Assembly: GCA_021776115.1 (NCBI GenBank)
Contig: JAJFGN010000042.1
Span: 111,656 to 175,655 of the forward strand
Direction: 5' to 3'
Length of the DNA stretch: 64,000 nt
Source: Kiloniellaceae bacterium
GTDB lineage: Bacteria > Pseudomonadota > Alphaproteobacteria > Kiloniellales > J153
Position numbers and translations under genes: made by a program. Below the pieces are notes generated by a model. It searched no databases, was not told the origin of the DNA, and was given only the letters and a program-made list of their open reading frames with translations. Positions 8,867 through 16,960 of this stretch are shown piece by piece. The first letter of the stretch is position 1; every line of letters starts with the position of its first letter.

Positions 8867-9666
8867 TGGCGCAGCGGCACCCCACGGCAATTGTCGCGGA
8901 CGGCGCCAAGCTTGGGGCCGGCGTCGAGATTGGCCCCTATTGCGTGATTGGCGGCGAGGTCGAACTTAGCGACGGTGTTGTACTGCACAGCCATGTTGTG
9001 GTGGCGGGGCACACCCGGATCGGGCCACGCACGCAGGTGTTTCCCTTCGCCTCTCTCGGCCACAGGCCGCAGGACCTGAAATATGGCGGCGAGACCTCGG
9101 AACTCGTCATCGGCGCGGACAACATGATCCGCGAACATGTCACCATGAACCCGGGGACCGAGGGTGGTGGCCTCCTGACCAAGGTTGGCGATCACTGCCT
9201 ATTTATGATGGGCGCACACGTTGCGCACGATTGCACGGTTGGAAACCGCGTCATCCTCGCGAACAACGCGACTCTGGCTGGACATGTGGTGGTTGAAGAC
9301 GACGCAATTGTGGGCGGCTTGTCCGCAATTCATCAATTCGTGCGCATCGGGCGCGGGGCGATGATCGGTGGCATGTCGGGCATCGAGCACGATGTCATTC
9401 CCTATGGATTGGCCATGGGAGAGCGGGCCAGTCTCCAAGGTCTGAACATTGTCGGCCTAAAGCGGCACGGATTTGAGCGTGCGCAAATCAGAGACTTGAA
9501 CGAGGCCTATAACTTCTTGTTCAGCGATGACGACACCATGGCCGAGCGAGTCGAACGCCTCGCAAAGGAGCGGGGCAAGGTCAAAGGGGTCGACGATATC
9601 CTCTCCTTCATTCAAACCGGCTCATCGCGCGCCCTCTGCCGGCCTAAGGCGGGCAATGGCGGATAA
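8866..9666 (+). CDS. lpxA: UDP-N-acetylglucosamine O-acyltransferase
   Basis: First step of lipid A synthesis: transfers a 3-hydroxyacyl chain from ACP to the 3-OH of UDP-GlcNAc; cytosolic trimer. The 266-residue protein is a left-handed beta helix of hexapeptide repeats followed by a C-terminal helical domain starting around residue 190. The AHVAHDC segment contains the catalytic histidine (His121 here, equivalent to E. coli His125), and a HQFV-x-IG turn and the GLKRHGF segment are present. The ATG at 8866 overlaps the fabZ stop by one base and is preferred over the TTG three bases upstream. It overlaps lpxI by 11 bp. Confidence 0.97.
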   Translation: MAQRHPTAIVADGAKLGAGVEIGPYCVIGGEVELSDGVVLHSHVVVAGHTRIGPRTQVFPFASLGHRPQDLKYGGETSELVIGADNMIREHVTMNPGTEGGGLLTKVGDHCLFMMGAHVAHDCTVGNRVILANNATLAGHVVVEDDAIVGGLSAIHQFVRIGRGAMIGGMSGIEHDVIPYGLAMGERASLQGLNIVGLKRHGFERAQIRDLNEAYNFLFSDDDTMAERVERLAKERGKVKGVDDILSFIQTGSSRALCRPKAGNGG

Positions 9667-10477
9667 GCTTGGTATTCTGGCGGGCGGCGGTGACCTGCCC
9701 GCGCGTTTGGTTGAGGCATGCCGCGCAGCCGGGCGGGAGGTCTTTGTCTTGGCGTTCGAGGGGCAAACCGACCCGAGCGCCGTCCGAGGGGCCGAGCATG
9801 CCTGGAGCCGCCTTGGCGCTGTTGGTAGCGCACTCCGAACCTTGCGTCAGGCGGGGGTTAGCGAGCTTGTGATGGCGGGGCCGATACGCCGGCCAAGCAT
9901 GCGCGAGCTGCGGCCCGATCTGCGCGGTATCCAATTCTTTGCTAGAGTCGGCGCCGAAAGTCAGGGCGACGACGGTCTCTTAAGGGCCGTGATATCTGCG
10001 TTGGAGGAGGAGGGCTTTAACCTCTTGGGGATCGACGATGTTCTATCCGGCGTCTTGGCCGAGGAAGGGAAATTCGGGGAACATTCTCCGGACGAGCGGG
10101 CCGATCTCGATATCGCGCGTGGGGTGCGTGTGGCGCTGGCCTTGGGCGCGGTCGATGTCGGACAGTCAGTCGTGGTCCAAGAGGGAACCGTTCTGGGCGT
10201 CGAGGCCATTGAAGGCACGGACCGCCTGTTGGCACGCTGCAAGGATCTGCGCCGGGCGGGCCCTGGCGGCGTTCTTGTCAAATTGAAGAAACCCAAACAG
10301 GAAACCCGCGCCGATCTGCCGACCATCGGTCCACAAACGGTTCGGAACGCCGCTTCCGCTGGGCTGCGTGGCATCGCGGTTCAAGCCGGTGGCGCTTTGG
10401 TCATCGACCGGGCCAAGGTGGTCGAGACGGCCGACCGGGCCGGCATATTCGTGATCGGAATCCAGGTAACTGAATGA
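9656..10477 (+). CDS. lpxI: UDP-2,3-diacylglucosamine pyrophosphatase LpxI
   Basis: Hydrolyses UDP-2,3-diacylglucosamine to lipid X and UMP, the step done by LpxH in gamma- and betaproteobacteria; alphaproteobacteria use this unrelated enzyme (studied in Caulobacter). The 273-residue protein begins with LGILAGGGDLP, contains the KLVKP-like VLVKLKKP-x-Q segment, the DLPTIGP motif near residue 220 and a G-x-RGIAVQAG stretch near the end, all typical of the former DUF1009 family. The ATG at 9656 overlaps the end of lpxA by 11 bp; earlier in-frame starts lie inside lpxA. It overlaps lpxB by 4 bp. Genomic context makes the assignment secure. Confidence 0.95.
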   Translation: MADKLGILAGGGDLPARLVEACRAAGREVFVLAFEGQTDPSAVRGAEHAWSRLGAVGSALRTLRQAGVSELVMAGPIRRPSMRELRPDLRGIQFFARVGAESQGDDGLLRAVISALEEEGFNLLGIDDVLSGVLAEEGKFGEHSPDERADLDIARGVRVALALGAVDVGQSVVVQEGTVLGVEAIEGTDRLLARCKDLRRAGPGGVLVKLKKPKQETRADLPTIGPQTVRNAASAGLRGIAVQAGGALVIDRAKVVETADRAGIFVIGIQVTE

Positions 10478-11697
10478 CGGCGCGCGCGCCAAGCGCCGCT
10501 TCGCACGAAACCGGAGCGGACAGTGAACTTGGACCGTTGGTTTTTTTAATTGCTGGGGAGCCGTCGGGCGATCTTCTCGGCGCGCGCCTCATGGCGGCGC
10601 TCAAGGCACGGTGTGGCGGTCAGGTTCGCTTCGCGGGCGTTGGCGGCGCGGCCATGGCGGAACAGGGATTGAACTCCCTGGTTCCCATCTCAGACTTGGC
10701 GGTTATGGGCCTGATCGAGGTCGTACCGCATCTTCCGCGCATCTTGGGGCATATTCGCCGGACTGTGGCCAAGGTTCGCGCGCTACGCCCGGCCATTCTG
10801 GTGACCATCGACGCGCCGAATTTCTCGCTCGAAGTCGCCAAGCGCCTGGCCGGCGAAGGCATTCCCTTGGTGCACTATGTGGCGCCCTCGGTTTGGGCCT
10901 GGAAGCCGTGGCGCGCCAAGCGGATGGCCCGGTACCTGGACCACCTTCTGACCTTGTTGCCGTTTGAACCGCCGTACTTCGAGCGCCACGGTTTGGCCAC
11001 GACCTTTGTCGGCCACCCGGCGCTGGAGGCGGCGGGGGCGGGTGGCGATCCGGCGGCATTCCGACATCGCCACGGCATTCCAGATAGTGCACAGATAGTC
11101 TGTATCCTGCCCGGGAGCCGGCGCGGCGAGGTTCGCCGGCTTTTACCGATTTTTCGTGAAGCTCTAGAACGCTTGGCGCCGCGCTTTCCGGACTTATGGT
11201 TGGTTGTTCCGACGGTTCCCACGGTCGCCGACGAGATTGCCGAGTCTGTTAAGGCCTGGCCACTTCCGGTCGCGGTCCTACGCGGCGGGTCGGCCAAGTA
11301 CGATGCCTTCGCGGCCGCGGATGCGGCGCTGGCGGCCTCCGGCACGGTTGCGGTTGAGCTGGCGGTGGCCAGTGTGCCGACTGTGATTGCGTATCGCCTG
11401 GCGCCGCTCACGGGCTTCTTGGCGCGCCTCCTCCTTAAGGTGAGGTATGCCAGCCTGCCCAATATCCTGCTCGATCGCGAAGTTCAGCCGGAGTTTCTTC
11501 AGGGCGATTGCACGGCCGACAATCTGGCGGGTGCTTTGGAACGACTTCTGAGCGATCCCGCGGCCCGTGAGGCCCAGAAGGAGGGCGCTCGGGCCGCCGT
11601 GGCAAAACTCAGTGCCTGCGAGGAGACACCCAGTGAACTGGCCGCGCGGACGATCTTGGCGATGATCGATGCTGGCGGCGCTTTCCGAAACGGTTAA
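10474..11697 (+). CDS. lpxB: Lipid A disaccharide synthase
   Basis: Glycosyltransferase (GT19) joining lipid X to UDP-2,3-diacylglucosamine to form the lipid A disaccharide; a peripheral inner-membrane protein. The 407-residue protein has the N-terminal AGEPSGD loop, a G-x-GG-x-x-M motif, an APS-VWAW segment, and in the C-terminal half the LPGSR motif and SGT-x-x-x-E-x-A nucleotide-binding stretch. There is an unusual polar N-terminal extension of about 20 residues before the first beta strand. It overlaps lpxI by 4 bp (ATGA) and closes the lipid A block of the cluster. Confidence 0.96.
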   Translation: MTARAPSAASHETGADSELGPLVFLIAGEPSGDLLGARLMAALKARCGGQVRFAGVGGAAMAEQGLNSLVPISDLAVMGLIEVVPHLPRILGHIRRTVAKVRALRPAILVTIDAPNFSLEVAKRLAGEGIPLVHYVAPSVWAWKPWRAKRMARYLDHLLTLLPFEPPYFERHGLATTFVGHPALEAAGAGGDPAAFRHRHGIPDSAQIVCILPGSRRGEVRRLLPIFREALERLAPRFPDLWLVVPTVPTVADEIAESVKAWPLPVAVLRGGSAKYDAFAAADAALAASGTVAVELAVASVPTVIAYRLAPLTGFLARLLLKVRYASLPNILLDREVQPEFLQGDCTADNLAGALERLLSDPAAREAQKEGARAAVAKLSACEETPSELAARTILAMIDAGGAFRNG

Positions 11698-11724
11698 GAT
11701 ACGGCCAATTGATCAGGAGGATTT

Positions 11725-12129
11725 ATGACTGACACCAGTAAGTACCGGCTATTGCACACCATGATCCGCGTGAAGGATATGGACAAATCGATCGACTTCT
11801 ACACCCGGCTCCTAGGCATGTCGCAGATGCGCAGGCAGGACTATCCCTCGGGTGAGTTCACGCTGGCTTTCGTTGGCTACGGTGACGAAAAGGACAATGC
11901 CGTTATCGAGCTGACCCACAACTGGGGCCAGGAGACGCCTTATGACTTGGGCTCAGGGTTTGGGCACTTGGCGATCGGCGTCCCCGACATCTATGGAACC
12001 TGTGCGGCATTGGAAAAGGAAGGCGTGAAGATTCCGCGCCCGCCAGGTCCGATGAAACATGGCGGCAGTGTTATCGCTTTCGTTGAGGATCCCGACGGCT
12101 ACAAAATCGAATTGATCGAACGTAAATAA
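11725..12129 (+). CDS. gloA: Lactoylglutathione lyase (glyoxalase I, VOC family)
   Basis: Isomerises the hemithioacetal of methylglyoxal and glutathione to S-lactoylglutathione; a cytosolic detoxifying enzyme. The 134-residue protein has two beta-alpha-beta-beta-beta halves. The metal ligands expected for bacterial GloA are present: His in LLHTMIRV near the N-terminus, Glu in VIELTHNW, His in GFGHLAIG and Glu in KIELIE near the C-terminus. An AGGAGG-type ribosome-binding site lies 6-7 bases before the ATG. It follows lpxB by 27 bp and is followed by a strong terminator, so it may be the last gene of the cluster or have its own promoter. Confidence 0.94.
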   Translation: MTDTSKYRLLHTMIRVKDMDKSIDFYTRLLGMSQMRRQDYPSGEFTLAFVGYGDEKDNAVIELTHNWGQETPYDLGSGFGHLAIGVPDIYGTCAALEKEGVKIPRPPGPMKHGGSVIAFVEDPDGYKIELIERK

Positions 12130-12155
12130 TCGGCGACAGGCAGCAACAAAGACAA

Positions 12156-12181
12156 AGGCGCCGAATCTGAATTCGGCGCCT
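12156..12181. terminator. Bidirectional intrinsic terminator between gloA and gltA
   Basis: A perfect 11-bp stem (AGGCGCCGAAT at 12156-12166 with its complement at 12171-12181) with a 4-nt loop is followed on the plus strand by CTCTTTTCTT and on the minus strand by CCTTTGTCTTTG-like sequence. It lies between two convergent genes, so it can end both transcripts. Strong by inspection; not tested. Confidence 0.88.
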
Positions 12182-12207
12182 CTCTTTTCTTACCCCTACC
12201 TGTAACT

Positions 12208-13539
12208 TCAGCCGCGATCGGCGATTTGCACGAAGGGCCGCTTTTTGTTGCCAGTGTAAAGCTGCCGGGGCCGGCTGATACGGTGATGCGGATCCTCGAT
12301 CATTTCCTGCCATTGCGCGACCCAACCGACCGTGCGGGCGAGCGCAAAGAGAACGGTGAACATTGAGGTCGGAAAACCCATGGCTTGAAGGATGATCCCA
12401 GAATAGAAGTCGACATTTGGGAACAACTTTTTCTCGACAAAATACTCATCTTCGAGGGCGATGCGCTCTAATTCCATCGCAAGCTCGAGGAGCGGCTCGT
12501 CACGCATCCCCAAGTCCTCCAACACTTCATGGCAGCTTTCCCGCAAAACCGCCGCGCGCGGATCGTAGTTCTTATAGACCCGGTGACCGAAGCCCATGAG
12601 GCGGAAGGGATCGTTCTTGTCCTTCGCGCGTGCCAGAAACTCCGGGATCTTGTCCTTGGTTCCGATCTCGTGAAGCATCTTCAGGACGGCCTCGTTAGCG
12701 CCGCCGTGCGCGGGGCCCCACAGCGAAGCAATGCCGGCCGCGATGCAGGCGAAAGGATTGGCGCCGCTGGAGCCGGCGATCCGCACTGTCGATGTTGAGG
12801 CGTTCTGCTCGTGGTCCGCGTGCAGAATGAAAATCCGGTCCATCGCGCGGGCAACCGCCGGGCGGACTTTGAAATCCTCGCACGGTACCGCAAACGTCAT
12901 GTAGAGGAAATTTTCGGCATAGTTCAGGTCATTCCGCGGGTACACGAAGGGCTGGCCGACCGAGTATTTGTAGGCCATCGCCGCGATGGACGGCATTTTG
13001 GCGATGAGCCGGTGCGAGGCGACCATGCGTTGATGCGGATCGCTTATGTCGGTCGAGTCGTGATAGAAGGCCGAAAGCGCGCCAACCACGCCGACCATGA
13101 TCGCCATGGGGTGCGAATCTCGGCGGAATCCGCGGTACAGGTTCAGCATCTGTTCGTGCAGCATCGTATGGTAGGTGATCGTGCGCTCGAACTTGTCGCG
13201 CTCCTTCTTGGTCGGCAGCTCTCCGTGCAGCAGCAGATAGCAAACCTCCATAAAGCTGCTGTTGCCGGCTAGGTCTTCGATCGCGTATCCGCGATGCATC
13301 AGGACGCCCTCGTCGCCATCGATATAGGTGATCGCGGAATCGCAACTTCCGGTAGAAGTGTACCCTGGATCGTAGGTGAAGAATCCGGTCTCGGCATACA
13401 GGCGTCGCACGTCGACGACGCGCGGGCCAACCGTACCCTGCAAGATCGGTAACTCGCAGGTCTTGCCCGTCGAGTTGTCAGTCAAGGTGACGGTTTGTGC
13501 GCCCTTGGATTGCTTCGGATCAGATTTTTTGTCAGCCAT
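12208..13539 (-). CDS. gltA: Citrate synthase
   Basis: Condenses acetyl-CoA and oxaloacetate to citrate, the entry step of the TCA cycle; cytosolic. The 443-residue protein is the large Gram-negative (hexameric, NADH-sensitive) type with an N-terminal beta domain. Catalytic residues are visible in the segments [19 protein letters not shown] and VDFYSG (two His and one Asp). The ATG at 13539 is chosen because it has a GGGGAA ribosome-binding site upstream and gives a normal N-terminus; the frame stays open 75 bp further but is not conserved. A 98-bp gap separates it from gltX, so it probably has its own promoter. It shares a terminator with gloA. Confidence 0.97.
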   Translation of the reverse strand: MADKKSDPKQSKGAQTVTLTDNSTGKTCELPILQGTVGPRVVDVRRLYAETGFFTYDPGYTSTGSCDSAITYIDGDEGVLMHRGYAIEDLAGNSSFMEVCYLLLHGELPTKKERDKFERTITYHTMLHEQMLNLYRGFRRDSHPMAIMVGVVGALSAFYHDSTDISDPHQRMVASHRLIAKMPSIAAMAYKYSVGQPFVYPRNDLNYAENFLYMTFAVPCEDFKVRPAVARAMDRIFILHADHEQNASTSTVRIAGSSGANPFACIAAGIASLWGPAHGGANEAVLKMLHEIGTKDKIPEFLARAKDKNDPFRLMGFGHRVYKNYDPRAAVLRESCHEVLEDLGMRDEPLLELAMELERIALEDEYFVEKKLFPNVDFYSGIILQAMGFPTSMFTVLFALARTVGWVAQWQEMIEDPHHRISRPRQLYTGNKKRPFVQIADRG

Positions 13540-13637
13540 ATGTCCGTGTTCCCCGTCCGTAATCCGCTCTCCCCGCGTGCGGTGCAGCATAGTGGCTAAA
13601 CACGCTTTAGGCAAACCAACGGCGAACGTCGGAAAAG

Positions 13638-15035
13638 TTACTGAATACGGTCGGCAATACGCGCTAGGGCCTCTTGTTGGCCGAGCACCAGCATGACTTC
13701 GAAGATCCCAGGCGATGTATGCGAGCCCGTCAAAGCAGCACGCAAGGGTTGTGCGACTAGGCCCAGTTTGACGCCTTCAGCCTCAGCGAAATTTCGCACC
13801 GCATCTTCGAGATTTGGCTCATCCCATACCGGAACATTTTGCAGGGACGGTAACAACCGCGCGAGGCGCGCGCAGGCTTCGCCGGACAACAGCGCCTGCG
13901 CCTTGGGCGTGAGAGCTAGGGGCCGGCTTGCAATGTAAAACGACGCCTGTTGCGCCAGCTCTTTGAGTGTCTTGGCGCGCGATCTTAGCCCGGCCATGGC
14001 GCGGGTCAGACGCTCGCGTTGGTCGGCGGTCAGATCCTGTGCGTCCTCAAGATGCGGCTGCATGAGGTCCACCAGCCTAGACTCCTCGCATTCGCGAATG
14101 TAGTGCCCGTTCAGGTTCTCCATCCTGGCGAAGTCGAGCCGGGCTGGCGAGCGGCCAACGGCATCCAGATCGAACCAGTCAACGGCCTGGGCGTCGGAAA
14201 TGATTTCTTCGTCGCCGTGGCTCCAGCCCAGGCGCAGGAGATAATTGCGGAGAGCTTCGGGCAGATAGCCCATGTCGCGATAGGCCTCGATGCCCAAGGC
14301 CCCGTGCCGTTTCGACAGCTTCGCGCCATCGGGGCCGTGGATCAACGGGATGTGCGCGAACTTGGGCAAGCTCCAATCCATGGCCAGGAAGAGTTGGGTT
14401 TGGCGGAATGCGTTGGTGAGGTGATCGTCGCCGCGGATGACGTGGGTTACACCCATATCGTTATCGTCGACCACAACCGAGAGCATGTAGGTCGGCGTGC
14501 CATCCGCGCGCAACAGAACCATGTCGTCGAGCTGTTGGTTCGCGACCTCGACCCGGCCTTGAACCAGATCCTCGATGACGGTCTCGCCGTCCTGCGGCGC
14601 CTTAAGCCGGATGACCGGCGCGACGCCGGACGGCGCCTCCGCCGGATCGCGATCGCGCCAGCGCCCGTCGTAGAGCTTGGCCCGCCCTTCGGCACGGGCC
14701 TTCTGACGCATCTCATCCAGCTCTTCCGGCGAGCAATAACAGGGGTAGGCCTTACCGGCCGCCAGAAGCTGCTGCGCCACTTCGGCATGACGCTGCCGCC
14801 GCTCGAACTGATAGACAACCTCGTCATCCCAGGTCAGACCCAGCCACGTGAGGCCATCCAGGATGGTGGCGATCGCCTCGGGCGTGGAGCGTTTGCGGTC
14901 GGTATCCTCGATGCGCAGGCGGAATTGACCGCCGTGATGGCGCGCGAAAAGCCAGTTAAAAAGGGCCGTGCGCGCGCTGCCGATGTGCAGATAACCGGTT
15001 GGCGAGGGCGCGAAGCGGGTAACGACTTTTGTCAC
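13638..15035 (-). CDS. gltX: Glutamyl-tRNA synthetase
   Basis: Class I aminoacyl-tRNA synthetase charging tRNA-Glu. The 465-residue protein starts with the Rossmann-fold segment [14 protein letters not shown] (HIGH variant), has a CYCS cysteine pair in the insertion near residue 108, and the KLSKRHG signature near residue 240. The C-terminal helical anticodon-binding domain is complete. It begins 3 bp after the end of glnS on the minus strand, so the two related synthetases are almost certainly co-transcribed. Whether it is discriminating (Glu only) cannot be read from sequence alone, but the presence of glnS suggests it need not charge tRNA-Gln. Confidence 0.96.
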   Translation of the reverse strand: MTKVVTRFAPSPTGYLHIGSARTALFNWLFARHHGGQFRLRIEDTDRKRSTPEAIATILDGLTWLGLTWDDEVVYQFERRQRHAEVAQQLLAAGKAYPCYCSPEELDEMRQKARAEGRAKLYDGRWRDRDPAEAPSGVAPVIRLKAPQDGETVIEDLVQGRVEVANQQLDDMVLLRADGTPTYMLSVVVDDNDMGVTHVIRGDDHLTNAFRQTQLFLAMDWSLPKFAHIPLIHGPDGAKLSKRHGALGIEAYRDMGYLPEALRNYLLRLGWSHGDEEIISDAQAVDWFDLDAVGRSPARLDFARMENLNGHYIRECEESRLVDLMQPHLEDAQDLTADQRERLTRAMAGLRSRAKTLKELAQQASFYIASRPLALTPKAQALLSGEACARLARLLPSLQNVPVWDEPNLEDAVRNFAEAEGVKLGLVAQPLRAALTGSHTSPGIFEVMLVLGQQEALARIADRIQ

Positions 15036-15038
15036 GGT

Positions 15039-16730
15039 TTACTTGCCGCCTTTGGCTTGGGTCTTGGCCCAACCGTCGCGCAGCGCGATGGTGCGATTGA
15101 AGACCGCGTGTCCCGTTTTTGAATCGGGGTCGAGGCAGAAATAGCCCTCGCGCTCGAACTGGATCGCCTCGCCGAGCCGCGCTTCGCCCAGGGCCGGTTC
15201 CAGGCGGCAATCTTGCAGCACGCTCAGGGACTCCGGGTTGATGTCCTCCAGGAAGTCGCCTTGCGCGCCAGGGTCGGGCCGGGCGAAGAGGTAATCGTAA
15301 ACCCGCACCTGGGCCCGCAGGGCGTGCGCGGCGGAGACCCAGTGGATCGTGGCCTTGACCTTGCGCCCGTCCGGCGCGTTGCCGCCACGGGTTTCGGGAT
15401 CGTAGGTACAGCGCAGTTCGACGACCTCGCCGGCCTCGTTCTTGACCGCCTCCCGGCAGGTCAGGAAAAAGGCGTAACGCAGCCTGACCTCGCGGCCCGG
15501 TGTCAGGCGAAAGAACTTCTTTGGCGGGTCCTCCATGAAGTCAGCCTGGTCGACGTAGATCTCGCGGCCAAAGGGCACTAGCCGGGTCCCGGAATCGGGG
15601 TCGGCAGGGTTGTTGACGGCTTCAAGCTCTTCGCTTTGGCCTTCGGGGTAGTTTTCGATCACCACCTTGAGTGGGCGTAGAACCGCCATGCGCCGGGGGG
15701 CAACCTGGTTCAGATACTCGCGGATGCAATGCTCCAACGCCGCGACCTCGACCAGGTTGTCACTTTTGGTCAGGCCAATTCGATGCACGAAATCGCGGAT
15801 CGCGGCCGGCGGCACGCCGCGCCGGCGCAGGCCGGCCAGGGTGGGCATGCGCGGATCGTCCCAGCCCGTGACGTGGCGCTCCTGGACGAGTTGCGTCAGG
15901 CGGCGCTTGGATAGCACCGTGTGGGTCAGATTCAGGCGCGAGAACTCGTACTGCCGGGGCCGGCTGGAGGTCGGCAAATTATCGATCAGCCAGTCGTAAA
16001 GAGGGCGATGGTCTGCGAACTCCAAGGTGCACAGCGAGTGCGTGACGCCCTCGATTGCGTCCGACTGCCCGTGGGCGAAGTCGTAGGTTGGATAGATGCA
16101 CCAGGCGTCGCCGGTACGCGGGTGCGTGGCGCGCAGGATGCGATACAGCACGGGGTCACGCAGGTTGATGTTCCCCGACGCCATGTCGATCTTGGCACGC
16201 AGAACCCGGGCGCCGTCGGGAAACTCCCCGGCGCGCATGCGGGAAAACAGGTCCAGGTTTTCCTCGGCCGTGCGGTCGCGGAACGGGCTATTCTTGCCCG
16301 GCTCGGTCAAGGTGCCGCGATGGGCGCGTATCTCCTCCGCCGAAAGATCGTCCACATAGGCGTGGCCATTGCGGATCAGGTGGCACGCCCAGTCGTAGAG
16401 CGTTTCGAAATTATCCGAAGCAAAGAACAGGTGCTTGCCCCAGTTAAAGCCAAGCCAGCGGACATCGGCCTGAATGCTCTCGATGTACTCATGCTCTTCC
16501 TTAACCGGGTTAGTGTCGTCGAAGCGCAGGTGACAGCGGCCAGCGAACTCGGCCGCGACTCCGAAATTGAGGCAAATCGACTTGGCGTGCCCGATATGCA
16601 GATAGCCGTTCGGTTCTGGCGGAAACCGGGTCACCACGGTGTCGCACCGTCCTTCCGCGAGGTCGGCGCGAATAATGTCCCGGATAAAATCGCGGGGCTC
16701 TTCGGGGGTTTTGGCTTCGACTTCGTTCAT
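15039..16730 (-). CDS. glnS: Glutaminyl-tRNA synthetase
   Basis: Charges tRNA-Gln directly with glutamine. The 563-residue protein has the GlnRS-specific N-terminal segment [18 protein letters not shown] with a perfect HIGH motif, the FDDTNP motif, the VLSKRRL variant of KMSKS and a full C-terminal two-barrel anticodon domain. Many alphaproteobacteria lack this enzyme and make Gln-tRNA with GatCAB; here it is intact and sits 3 bp upstream of gltX. GlnRS is of eukaryotic origin and entered bacteria by transfer, so its distribution in alphaproteobacteria is patchy. Base composition looks like its neighbours, so any transfer was not recent. Confidence 0.96.
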   Translation of the reverse strand: MNEVEAKTPEEPRDFIRDIIRADLAEGRCDTVVTRFPPEPNGYLHIGHAKSICLNFGVAAEFAGRCHLRFDDTNPVKEEHEYIESIQADVRWLGFNWGKHLFFASDNFETLYDWACHLIRNGHAYVDDLSAEEIRAHRGTLTEPGKNSPFRDRTAEENLDLFSRMRAGEFPDGARVLRAKIDMASGNINLRDPVLYRILRATHPRTGDAWCIYPTYDFAHGQSDAIEGVTHSLCTLEFADHRPLYDWLIDNLPTSSRPRQYEFSRLNLTHTVLSKRRLTQLVQERHVTGWDDPRMPTLAGLRRRGVPPAAIRDFVHRIGLTKSDNLVEVAALEHCIREYLNQVAPRRMAVLRPLKVVIENYPEGQSEELEAVNNPADPDSGTRLVPFGREIYVDQADFMEDPPKKFFRLTPGREVRLRYAFFLTCREAVKNEAGEVVELRCTYDPETRGGNAPDGRKVKATIHWVSAAHALRAQVRVYDYLFARPDPGAQGDFLEDINPESLSVLQDCRLEPALGEARLGEAIQFEREGYFCLDPDSKTGHAVFNRTIALRDGWAKTQAKGGK

Positions 16731-16760
16731 GCCTTGCCGTCGATCTTTCTAAGCAATTTT

Positions 16761-16790
16761 GTCCGTGCTGGTCCGTGCTGGTCCGTGCTG
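16761..16790. repeat. Three perfect tandem copies of a 10-bp unit
   Basis: GTCCGTGCTG is repeated three times without a mismatch, 31-60 bp upstream of the glnS start in the 230-bp divergent gap between glnS and comEC. The 10-bp period is close to one DNA helical turn, so it could present a protein-binding face, or it may simply be a slippage-prone microsatellite. Nothing else recognisable was seen in the rest of the gap. Confidence 0.9.
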
Positions 16791-16960
16791 GCGGGCCGGG
16801 CATTTGCCCGCCGGGAACGGCGCGCTCTTTAGCATATCCCCGGCGGCGCGGCCATGGCGATCAGTCCCGTGCACGGGCCTCGTCAGAATCCCCTAAGCTG
16901 CGTTAGGATGTTGCGCTGGGGTCGGCCTTTTGAGGGCGCCGGCTTCTCCGGGGGCAGGAA

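Noticed and set aside
16761..16790. Triple repeat considered as a CRISPR or iteron array.
   Set aside because: Units are only 10 bp, directly adjacent without spacers, and there are no cas or rep genes nearby.
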